5,703 nt of DNA from Methanobacteriota archaeon (GCA_022561895.1 JADFQH010000212.1:1-5703); one strand, 5' to 3'. Positions 1-5,492 are shown, counted from the stretch's first letter. Program-made: numbers and translations. The notes: generated by a model from the letters alone, not told the origin.

Positions 1-1427
1 TTCTCGTCGTCTCGAACCGCCAGCCGTACTCGCACAGCTACGATAACGGCGAGATCACCGTCTCGCGACCAGCGGGCGGGCTGACCGCGGGGCTCGATCC
101 CGTGATGCAGCGTGCGGAAGGGACGTGGATCGCGTGGGGCGACGGCGACGCCGACTTCGAGGTTGCCGAGGAGGGCATCGTCGAGGTTCCGCCGGACGAT
201 CCCTCCTATACGCTCTCGCGCGTCGAATTGAACGACGAGGATATAGAGGGTTACTACTACGGCTACAGCAACCAAGCGCTCTGGCCGCTCTGTCACGGAA
301 TGGTCTATCCCACGCGGTGTGACGGACGGGATTTCGAGCGCTACCGGGCTGTGAACCGACGATTTGGCGAAACCGTCATCGAACAAGCGGGAGAGGACGG
401 CCTGATCTGGTTTCAGGACTACCATTTCGCGCTCACACCACGAATCGTCAGGGACGAACTCCCGAACACGCTGCTCACACAGTTCTGGCATATCCCGTGG
501 CCCGCACCCAGTGTGTTTCGGATCTGCCCGCAGGCCAAACCCCTACTCCGCGGGCTGCTCGCAAACGACCTGCTCGTCTTTCATATCCCTGCGTACGTCG
601 AAAACTTCCTCGACTGTGTGAGAGAGACCATCCCCGATGCGGTTATCGACCGAGAACGACAAACCGTCGCCTGCGACGGCGTGACGACGACTGTTCGTGC
701 ATTCGGACTCGGTATCGACGCCGAACGAACCGAGGAGCTCGCGAGCGCATCGGGCGTCTGGCCCGATCTCGCGAAACGATACGGGATCGCGGATCAGACG
801 ATCGCCGTCGGCGTCGATCGCCTCGATTACACCAAGGGAATTCCCGAACGGATCGACGCGATCGAGCGGTTTTTCGAGGAAGATCCCGACTGGCGCGGCG
901 AGTTCACCTACGTTCAAAACGGCTCCGTGAGCCGGGGCGAGATCGCGGCCTACGCTTTCCTCCAAAAACGGGTCGACGCCGCGATCGAGCGGGTCAATGA
1001 CCGATTCGGAAACGAAGACTGGCAGCCGATCATCAGGATCGACGAGATGCTCACCGAAGAGGAGCTGTACGCGCTGTATCGTCACAGCGACCTCGCGCTC
1101 GTAAGCGCGTTGTGCGACGGGATGAACCTCGTTTCAAAGGAGTATGTCGCCTCCCAGATAGACGATAACGGTCTGCTCTTGCTCTCGTCGTTTGCGGGCG
1201 CACACGAGGAACTCGGCGGCCACGCCATCTCGATCAACCCCTACGACACACAGGCGTTTGCCGAGGCGATCGGACGCGCACTCACACTGCCGGAAGCGGA
1301 GCGTCACGAACGAATGGCGGCCCAACGGAAGCGTGTTCACGAGTACGACCTGCTTCGCTGGATGGACGACGTGTTCGATGCGCTGCTCTCTTGTGAAACC
1401 GAGCGCGAATCAGCGAAACATGCCTGA
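1..1427 (+). CDS. otsA: Trehalose-6-phosphate synthase, GT20 family (5'-partial)
   Basis: This enzyme transfers glucose from a nucleotide sugar to glucose-6-phosphate, giving trehalose-6-phosphate in the cytoplasm. The open frame enters at base 3 with LVVSNRQP, the usual start region of GT20 enzymes, so only a few N-terminal residues and the true start lie outside the window. The 474 visible residues carry the family landmarks in order: GGLT near residue 26, WIAWGDG near 42, YYYGYSNQALWPLCH near 84, QDYH at 138-141, HIPWP at 163, VDRLDYTKG at 271-279 (Arg and Lys contact phosphates in E. coli OtsA), CDGMNLVSKEY near 371 and FAGAHEELGG at 397. Cys371 stands where E. coli OtsA has Arg (RDGMNL); this position seems to vary between family members. 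The gene runs directly into otsB. An internal GTG at 102 is not the start, because conserved sequence precedes it. Donor preference (UDP- or ADP-glucose) cannot be read from the sequence. Confidence 0.96.
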   Translation, partial: LVVSNRQPYSHSYDNGEITVSRPAGGLTAGLDPVMQRAEGTWIAWGDGDADFEVAEEGIVEVPPDDPSYTLSRVELNDEDIEGYYYGYSNQALWPLCHGMVYPTRCDGRDFERYRAVNRRFGETVIEQAGEDGLIWFQDYHFALTPRIVRDELPNTLLTQFWHIPWPAPSVFRICPQAKPLLRGLLANDLLVFHIPAYVENFLDCVRETIPDAVIDRERQTVACDGVTTTVRAFGLGIDAERTEELASASGVWPDLAKRYGIADQTIAVGVDRLDYTKGIPERIDAIERFFEEDPDWRGEFTYVQNGSVSRGEIAAYAFLQKRVDAAIERVNDRFGNEDWQPIIRIDEMLTEEELYALYRHSDLALVSALCDGMNLVSKEYVASQIDDNGLLLLSSFAGAHEELGGHAISINPYDTQAFAEAIGRALTLPEAERHERMAAQRKRVHEYDLLRWMDDVFDALLSCETERESAKHA

Positions 1428-2205
1428 GACATCGATCCGGCCGTTCGACGCCAGCCGAGCGGAGATCAAAACACGGGTCGAAAACGCACCGGGGCTACTG
1501 CTCTGTACCGACTTCGACGGAACGCTTGCACCGATCGAAACCGATCCAGCCGCCGCGACGATCCGTCCGGAAAACCGCGAACTACTCGGGATGCTCCGAG
1601 AGATGGGGGATGTGCGCGTCGCCGTCGTCAGTGGGCGCGCGCTTTCGGACGTGCGCGAGCGCGTCGGTATCGAGGGGATCGCCTACGCCGGTAATCACGG
1701 TCTCGAACTGCGTCGTCGCGGCGAAACCAAACTCCATCCGATTGCAAGGAAACAGAAAGAGACCATCGGACGGATCTGTACGGCGCTCGAAGACGCTCTC
1801 GATGGGATCTCGGGAACCGCCATCGAGGACAAATCGGTCACGGCGACGGTCCATTACCGAAACACCCCCGAAGCACAGGTCCCGAGCGTGCGCGAGACGG
1901 TGGATGCGGTCGTCTCGCGCCTCGGCGGCGGGCGAATCCACCGAACCGGGGGTAAGAAAATCTTCGAACTCCGGCCCTCGGTTCGGTGGAACAAGGGGAT
2001 GGTCGTCTCACTGCTTGCCGCCGACCACGAGGGCTGGCTGCCGGTCTATATGGGCGATGACACTACCGACGAGTCGGCGTTTCGGGCGGTTTCCAATGGA
2101 CTCCCGATCTACGTTGGGACGGCCAAAAGCAACGCCCGATATCGGATCCCACAGCAATCGGACGTCGCCGACTGCCTGTCGGATCTCGTCGAGTGGCATA
2201 CGTAA
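1420..2205 (+). CDS. otsB: Trehalose-6-phosphate phosphatase (HAD superfamily)
   Basis: It removes phosphate from trehalose-6-phosphate to release trehalose, completing the pathway begun by OtsA. The 261-residue product, a normal length for the family, has all HAD motifs: TDFDGTLAPI at 30-39 with nucleophile Asp31 and acid/base Asp33, VVSGR at 69-73, AGNHGLE at 90-96, EDKSVTATVHYR at 136-147, WNKG at 190-193 with motif III Lys192, and MGDDTTDESAF at 211-221 for magnesium binding. The ATG at 1420 lies inside the end of otsA and overlaps it by 8 bases, which suggests translational coupling; no clear Shine-Dalgarno precedes it. An in-frame GTG at 1393 would add nine residues (VKPSANQRN) that look unlike the family, so ATG is preferred. 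The pair very likely shares one mRNA from a promoter outside the window. Trehalose is a known compatible solute in haloarchaea. Confidence 0.96.
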   Translation: MPETSIRPFDASRAEIKTRVENAPGLLLCTDFDGTLAPIETDPAAATIRPENRELLGMLREMGDVRVAVVSGRALSDVRERVGIEGIAYAGNHGLELRRRGETKLHPIARKQKETIGRICTALEDALDGISGTAIEDKSVTATVHYRNTPEAQVPSVRETVDAVVSRLGGGRIHRTGGKKIFELRPSVRWNKGMVVSLLAADHEGWLPVYMGDDTTDESAFRAVSNGLPIYVGTAKSNARYRIPQQSDVADCLSDLVEWHT

Positions 2206-2238
2206 CCCCCTTTAGAATGACCGGCGATCACAGGGGGT
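2205..2238 (+). promoter_or_regulatory. Promoter-like block with 7-bp inverted repeat after otsB
   Basis: A TATA-like TTTAGAA at 2211-2217 would place transcription start near 2239-2241, ahead of the zinc-ribbon gene. It is flanked by a perfect inverted repeat, ACCCCCT (2205-2211) and AGGGGGT (2232-2238), separated by 20 bases. The left arm touches the TATA box and the right arm ends at the predicted start site, which would suit an operator. Because it follows the otsB stop directly, it could instead act as a 3'-end hairpin of the otsAB transcript. Neither role is proven. Confidence 0.45.
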
Positions 2239-2280
2239 GTGGACTACCGTTCGCTCGGAGAAGGACAGGTGAGAACCGCT

Positions 2281-2436
2281 ATGGATCGATACCCACGCGA
2301 GGCGCGCAGTGCGCGGATAAAATGTATCGCCTGTAATGCGCCGGTCGTCCGTACGGTCGAGGGAGCGTACGTCTGTGTCGACTGTGGCGAGTCGCCGGTT
2401 CGGGCACAGTCGAAACGGCCCTCGACGGCGGACTGA
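2281..2436 (+). CDS. Zinc-ribbon microprotein, 51 residues, C-x2-C...C-x2-C
   Basis: This very small protein has cysteines 15, 18, 32 and 35 in the pattern CxxC-x13-CxxCG, a layout that binds one zinc ion in a zinc ribbon. Such single-domain zinc microproteins are common in haloarchaea, and most have no known role; DNA, RNA or protein contacts are all possible. I chose the ATG at 2281 because GGTGA at 2268-2272, complementary to the archaeal 16S 3' end, sits 8 bases upstream. The frame also opens at a GTG at 2239, which would add 14 residues and lies almost exactly where the TATA-like box at 2211 would start a leaderless transcript, so that start remains possible. The basic N-terminus (RYPREARSAR) precedes the ribbon. 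The gene ends one base from the convergent gene D stop. Its link to trehalose synthesis, if any, is unknown. Confidence 0.75.
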   Translation: MDRYPREARSARIKCIACNAPVVRTVEGAYVCVDCGESPVRAQSKRPSTAD

Positions 2437-2437
2437 C

Positions 2438-3286
2438 CTAGTCGAGATCCAGCTCCTCGACGAGCCGGTCGGTCATCTCCTCGCGAGCGAGGTTGGCCCT
2501 AATATCGTGTTTTTTCGCGACCGACTGTAGCTCGCGGTAGGACAGCTCATCGAGATCCTCCCGGCTCGACGGCCCCTCCTCGCTGTCCTCGTCTTCATCG
2601 TCCTCAGCTTCATCGTCCTCAGCTTCGGTTTCTTCGTCGCTGTTGTCTTCCTCGCCGTCGTCCCCATCGCTCTCGTCTTCGTCACTGTCGTCGTCTTCCT
2701 CCTCGTCGTCCGACTCCTCCGCTTCGATCTCCGTATCCTCTTCCTCGGATTCGTCCGCCGAGTCCGTCGACGTTTCGTCTTCGCTCACGTCGCTCTCTTC
2801 GTCCTCGTCGGGCTCTTCGTCCTCATCCTCTTCATCCTCTTCATCGTCCTCACCTTCGCTTTCTTCGTCCCCTTCTTCCGCCTCATCGTCATCGGAACCC
2901 AGCGCACCGCTTACCGCATCCCCGATCAGCTCACCGGAGAGCTGATCTTTGCCGATCGCTGTGAGGTCGTCTTTGAGCGACGTTCGAGTCTCGGGATCGG
3001 CGAACAGGCCCCTGAAGGCGTCCCTGATCGCCTCGCGGATCTCCTCGAGTAGCTCCTCCGAGGTGGGGCGCTCCGTGATCGCCTCCCCGATGACTTCTCC
3101 CAGTTCGCGACCGAGCGCTCGGCCGATCTCGCGACCGAGAACCGCGGCGATCTCCGTGGCCGCCGCCTTTACGTCCTCGCGTTCGGCCAGCTCGTCAAGA
3201 TCGACCTCTTCGAGCAGGTCGCCGAAGTCGACGGCTTCGAGCAGCGCCCCCGTATCGAGCGCCTCGATGATCGACTCGTTACTCAT
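2438..3286 (-). CDS. Gene D: glycine-stripe/acidic-tail protein with C-terminal SAP/Rho-N-like module
   Basis: I do not recognise this 282-residue protein as a named family. In order: an amphipathic acidic N-terminus (residues 5-38, repeats of LLE.VD); a helix with Gly at 51, 55, 59, 63 and 67, one every four residues, each usually preceded by Ile or Leu; a helical stretch 75-130 (LLEEIREAIRDAF and following); an Asp/Glu/Ser-rich low-complexity tail 131-239; and a folded-looking C-terminus 240-282. That last part reads LSYRELQSVAKKHDIRAN then a helix, resembling SAP and Rho N-terminal helix-extended-helix modules, which often bind nucleic acid. The ATG at 3286 is preferred over GTG at 3295 because GGGGTG (3293-3298) lies 6 bases upstream and overlaps the GTG. 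No signal peptide or membrane segment is seen. It is the last of four same-strand genes, 64 bases after gene E. Coding is supported by homology of layout to E and F. Confidence 0.85.
   Translation of the reverse strand: MSNESIIEALDTGALLEAVDFGDLLEEVDLDELAEREDVKAAATEIAAVLGREIGRALGRELGEVIGEAITERPTSEELLEEIREAIRDAFRGLFADPETRTSLKDDLTAIGKDQLSGELIGDAVSGALGSDDDEAEEGDEESEGEDDEEDEEDEDEEPDEDEESDVSEDETSTDSADESEEEDTEIEAEESDDEEEDDDSDEDESDGDDGEEDNSDEETEAEDDEAEDDEDEDSEEGPSSREDLDELSYRELQSVAKKHDIRANLAREEMTDRLVEELDLD
2510..2515 (+). terminator. Possible oligo-T termination signal for the plus-strand zinc-ribbon transcript
   Basis: Six consecutive T residues on the plus strand lie about 74 bases past the zinc-ribbon stop codon. 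Archaeal RNA polymerase often terminates at such U-runs without a hairpin. The signal lies inside the 3' coding part of gene D (it encodes the Lys-Lys of AKKHD on the other strand), so the two convergent transcripts would overlap. The run may be only a coding by-product. Confidence 0.2.
2594..2623 (-). repeat. Two perfect 15-bp tandem copies in the acidic tail of gene D
   Basis: Two identical 15-base units (2594-2608 and 2609-2623; plus-strand unit TTCATCGTCCTCAGC) encode a repeated acidic pentapeptide of the AEDDE type. Exact identity at third positions suggests recent slippage or duplication, not selection on protein alone. Confidence 0.8.
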
Positions 3287-3350
3287 GATCGACACCCCGT
3301 CGATACGCCGCGTTCCCCCGTGAACTCCTCGTGTTCATTCTGTTAGGACC

Positions 3351-4112
3351 TCATTCTTCCTCGTCGTCCTCGCTTTCGTCTTCATCCTCCTCAGCTTCGT
3401 CATCCTCATCTTCATCCTCCTCATCTTCGTCATCCTCGTCTTCATCCTCCTCATCTTCGTCATCCTCGTCTTCGTCGTTTTCGCCGTCATCCTCGTCTTC
3501 GTCGTTTTCGCCGTCATCCTCGTTTTCGTCGTCTTCGTCGTCCGACTCCTCTTCCTCACCGTCGTCCCCTTCGTCGTCTTCTTCGTCTTCTTCGTCTTCA
3601 TCCTCCTCGCTTTCTTCATCCTCTTCTTCTTCCTCTTCGAGGGTCAGCGATACCTCCTCGTCGTCTTCGAGGGTCACGCTGTCTTCGGCGCTGCCCGAAT
3701 CCGACTCAACTTCGACGGTGTACTCCCCACCCGCAAGCTCGAAGGTGACCTCGCCATCGTCGTCGGTTTCGTCGCTTTCACCGCCGAGCAGCCCGCCGAT
3801 AAACCCGCTGTCCGCGTCCCCGACTTCGACGGTCGCCCCCGAGACGCTCTCTCCCTCCTCGTCTTCGACGGTAACCGTCAGTTCGTATGATTCGTCTTCC
3901 TCGTCGTCGCTTCCGCTGAGTCGCTCGGTGACCATCCGCCCGATCAGCTCGCCGATATGCCTGCCGATGATCGCACCGATCGCGCGGCCGATCGCCTCGC
4001 CCAAGCTCTTGGTGTCTCCGTCGGTGTTCTCCAGCTGCGTGCCTTCGAGGAGTTCGTCCGTGTCGATGCTTTCGAGTACCGAACTGTCGTCATCGTTGTT
4101 GTCGTCACTCAT
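3351..4112 (-). CDS. Gene E: glycine-stripe protein with inserted beta-rich domain and long acidic tail
   Basis: An unrecognised 253-residue protein, paralogous in layout to D and F. Residues 1-9 are Asp/Asn-rich. Residues 11-30 contain SVLESIDTDELLEGTQLENT, whose EGTxLE core recurs in F. Gly at 38, 42, 46, 50, 54 and 58 form an unbroken glycine-every-four helix with Arg at 43, 51 and 59. Residues 75-158 look like a beta-sandwich: YELTVTVEDEEGESVSGATV, later DDGEVTFEL and GGEYTVEVES, a pattern typical of carboxypeptidase-regulatory-like or related Ig-like folds, with a Gly-rich hydrophobic loop (GFIGGLLGG, 103-111). From 159 to 253 it is nearly pure Asp/Glu with a few Ser, Asn and Gly. The ATG at 4112 has GGAGG (4124-4128) 11 bases upstream. 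No signal peptide, though beta domains of this type are often extracytoplasmic in other proteins. It follows gene F after 96 bases and precedes D by 64. Confidence 0.87.
   Translation of the reverse strand: MSDDNNDDDSSVLESIDTDELLEGTQLENTDGDTKSLGEAIGRAIGAIIGRHIGELIGRMVTERLSGSDDEEDESYELTVTVEDEEGESVSGATVEVGDADSGFIGGLLGGESDETDDDGEVTFELAGGEYTVEVESDSGSAEDSVTLEDDEEVSLTLEEEEEEDEESEEDEDEEDEEDDEGDDGEEEESDDEDDENEDDGENDEDEDDGENDEDEDDEDEEDEDEDDEDEEDEDEDDEAEEDEDESEDDEEE
3381..3470 (-). repeat. Three 30-bp tandem units in the acidic tail of gene E
   Basis: The units span 3381-3410, 3411-3440 and 3441-3470. The second and third are identical over all 30 bases; the first differs at two positions. On the minus strand they encode a repeated Asp/Glu decapeptide. 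The length is a multiple of three, so copy-number change would keep the frame and merely lengthen or shorten the tail. Confidence 0.9.
3466..3519 (-). repeat. Two perfect 27-bp tandem units in the acidic tail of gene E
   Basis: Identical 27-base copies at 3466-3492 and 3493-3519, followed by a degenerate partial copy, encode two nonapeptides of the DDGENDEDE type on the minus strand. They abut the 30-bp array, making 3381-3519 a compound in-frame minisatellite. Confidence 0.9.
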
Positions 4113-4152
4113 AGCTGTCAGAGCCTCCGTGTAGTCGCGTCCGTCGTCCGCG

Positions 4153-4176
4153 CTGATCTACCGTACGATCGGTCAG
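4153..4176. repeat. 24-bp imperfect palindrome between genes F and E
   Basis: The stretch from CTGATC at 4153 to GGTCAG at 4176, centred on CGTACG, matches its own reverse complement at 18 of 24 positions. It lies after the gene F stop and ahead of the gene E ribosome binding site. It could be a protein-binding site or an RNA hairpin in the F-E spacer. GC-rich DNA yields such matches by chance fairly often. Confidence 0.3.
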
Positions 4177-4208
4177 TCCGCCGCTCTACCGGGCTGATCC
4201 GCTTCATC

Positions 4209-4640
4209 TTATTCCTCGCTGTCTTCGTCGTCCTCGCCGTTCTCGTCTTCATCGTCGTCGCTGTCCTCCTCTTCTCCATCATCTTCGTCTTCCTCCTCGT
4301 CATCTTCTCCATCGCCGTTGTCTTCCTCCTCGTCCTCCTCGCTCTCTTCGTCCTCCTCGTCATCGTCACCCTCGGCAAGCTCCTCTGCGATCATCTCCGC
4401 GATCTTCCGTCCGGCGATCTCACCGAGTTTCTGCCCGGCGAGCTCCCCGACCGCACGACCGATCGCCACCCCGGTGTTTTCCTCCTCGGTGTCGAAGGTG
4501 TCTTCTAATACTGTGCCCTCGAACACCTGCTCGAAATCGATGTCGCCAACCGCCGATGAGACGGTGTCGAGCAGCGAGGAGCCGCCGTCGTTTCCGTTGC
4601 CTGTACCGTTGCCGTCGTCGTTGTTGCCGTTATCACTCAT
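4209..4640 (-). CDS. Gene F: minimal glycine-stripe/acidic-tail protein
   Basis: An unrecognised 143-residue protein and the simplest member of the D/E/F group. Residues 1-20 are Asn/Gly/Asp-rich and look disordered. Residues 21-49 hold a hydrophobic stretch (SSLLDTVSSAVGDIDF) and FEGTVLEDT, matching the EGTxLE motif of E. Gly at 57, 61, 65, 69, 73 and 77 fall exactly every four residues, and the phase continues with Ala at 81, 85 and 89, in a predicted helix GRAVGELAGQKLGEIAGRKI. Residues 91-143 are an Asp/Glu/Ser tail. There are no cysteines, no signal peptide and no conventional membrane span; the helix carries too many charges for one. The ATG at 4640 is the only good start; the sequence before it has only a weak GAGAG. 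The 137-base gap to gene G could hold its own promoter. Confidence 0.85.
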   Translation of the reverse strand: MSDNGNNDDGNGTGNGNDGGSSLLDTVSSAVGDIDFEQVFEGTVLEDTFDTEEENTGVAIGRAVGELAGQKLGEIAGRKIAEMIAEELAEGDDDEEDEESEEDEEEDNGDGEDDEEEDEDDGEEEDSDDDEDENGEDDEDSEE

Positions 4641-4681
4641 TGTATCGCTCTCGTCCGTTCTGCGGTCGCGTATGATTGTAG

Positions 4682-4689
4682 TCTATACC
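4682..4689 (-). promoter_or_regulatory. Weak candidate promoter for gene F
   Basis: The minus strand reads GTATAGAC here, a TATA-like match about 45 bases ahead of the gene F ATG. It would place a transcript start near 4658 and leave a leader of under 20 bases. The match to the haloarchaeal box is poor, so read-through from the gene G promoter is equally likely. The rest of the G-F spacer shows only short GC-rich inverted repeats and nothing else I can name. Confidence 0.25.
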
Positions 4690-4777
4690 CTTGCAAATTC
4701 GGCCACCCGCGACGGACAGCCCGATAGCACGGGCGGCGATACGCCCACCACCCGATGTGGCCGATCTCCGATGCATC

Positions 4778-5482
4778 TCACTCGGCCGCGTCGCCCTCCC
4801 CACCGTTCGACTCGTCGCCCTCCGACTCCCCGACCAGCTGTCTGAGCAGCTGGTTGAGCAGCGCCTCGATTGGGAACGCCGAGAACAGCATCGAAATCGG
4901 GTTGGTGAGCCAGTTCGCGACGTTGCGCAGCCAGTTCGAGATCCGGCTCGCCACGTCGCTTGCCCAGCTCGTGATCCGGTCTTTGATGGCGCTTGCGCGC
5001 TCCACGACACCGCTCACTCCCTCAGAAATGCTGCTCGCGATGCCACCGAGGAGACCGTCGCTATCGTCGCCTTCCTCCTCGTCCCCCTCGAACAGCCCGC
5101 GCAGCCACTCGACCAGCGCGCTGAGCACGTTTCGAACCCGGTCCAGCGCACTCCCGAGAGCCGCGAACGGCGAGGTGATCACGCTCAGAACGCGGCCGCC
5201 GAGACCGCGCAGCCAACTGGCCACGTTTCCGACGGAGTTTCCGAGGCGGTTCGCGATGACGCTCAGATAGTCGCCGATCGTGCCAAACGCCTCCCTGATC
5301 CGATTTCCGAGCCCCGCCAGCCACTCGCGCGGCGACGGCAGGGACGGCAGGGACGGCAGGCTCGGGAGGAACTCTCGGAGCCGACCGAGCGCGCTTTTCA
5401 GGGAGCTGATCGGCGAGGTGAGCACGCCCCAGATCCGGCCCCACGCGCCCTTGATCGCGCTGATGGGGTTGGTATCGGCCAC
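4778..5482 (-). CDS. Gene G: tryptophan-rich amphipathic-helix protein with internal duplication
   Basis: An unrecognised 234-residue protein. It is almost wholly a chain of amphipathic helices rich in Leu, Ile, Val, Ser, Arg and Trp (Trp at 14, 18, 54, 90, 126, 173, 184, 191). Residues 8-39 and 89-120 align without gaps at 15 of 32 identities, sharing G-x2-GR, V-x-TSP and L-x-SAL-x-R-x-R cores, so an ancestral unit was duplicated. Between them lies an LPS-LPS-LPS linker (39-51). A short acidic insert (EGDEEEGDDSDG, 132-143) and acidic C-terminal tail (218-234) echo the tails of genes D-F. The GTG at 5482 is chosen: GAGGAG (5493-5498) lies 10 bases upstream and a TATA-like box lies further up; the longer ATG start at 5548 would lie upstream of that promoter and add an Arg-rich, unhelpful segment. 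The helices would suit lipid, granule or protein-surface binding, as in phasin-type proteins, but this is inference. Confidence 0.82.
   Translation of the reverse strand: MADTNPISAIKGAWGRIWGVLTSPISSLKSALGRLREFLPSLPSLPSLPSPREWLAGLGNRIREAFGTIGDYLSVIANRLGNSVGNVASWLRGLGGRVLSVITSPFAALGSALDRVRNVLSALVEWLRGLFEGDEEEGDDSDGLLGGIASSISEGVSGVVERASAIKDRITSWASDVASRISNWLRNVANWLTNPISMLFSAFPIEALLNQLLRQLVGESEGDESNGGEGDAAE
5334..5360 (-). repeat. Three perfect 9-bp tandem copies encoding the Leu-Pro-Ser linker of gene G
   Basis: The plus-strand unit GACGGCAGG occurs at 5334-5342, 5343-5351 and 5352-5360, followed by a degenerate fourth copy. It encodes successive Leu-Pro-Ser tripeptides forming a stiff linker between the first helical repeat and the rest of the protein. 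Copy-number change would alter linker length without shifting frame. Confidence 0.85.
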
Positions 5483-5492
5483 GATGCAGCCG

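Noticed and set aside
543..1085. Minus-strand open frame of 180 residues inside otsA
   Set aside because: It lies wholly within a strongly conserved GT20 gene on the other strand; long antisense frames are usual in GC-rich haloarchaeal genes.
3287..3350. TGAAC/GTTCA inverted repeat (3321-3337) as a terminator between E and D
   Set aside because: A 5-bp stem with no following T-run is too weak to support a call.
3381..3519. Tandem array considered as a CRISPR
   Set aside because: Units abut directly with no unique spacers and keep the reading frame of gene E.
3331..4134. Plus-strand open frame encoding a poly-serine protein opposite gene E, with similar ones opposite gene D (2643-2945, 2949-3323) and F (4318-4845)
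   Set aside because: Minus-strand Asp and Glu codons (GAN) read as TCN-type serine codons in reverse. The real strand has start signals, folded domains and conserved layout in three genes; the serine frames have none.
2438..5482. Gas-vesicle gene cluster
   Set aside because: No GvpA-like small hydrophobic structural protein or other recognisable Gvp sequence is present; only the acidic tails recall haloarchaeal GvpC.
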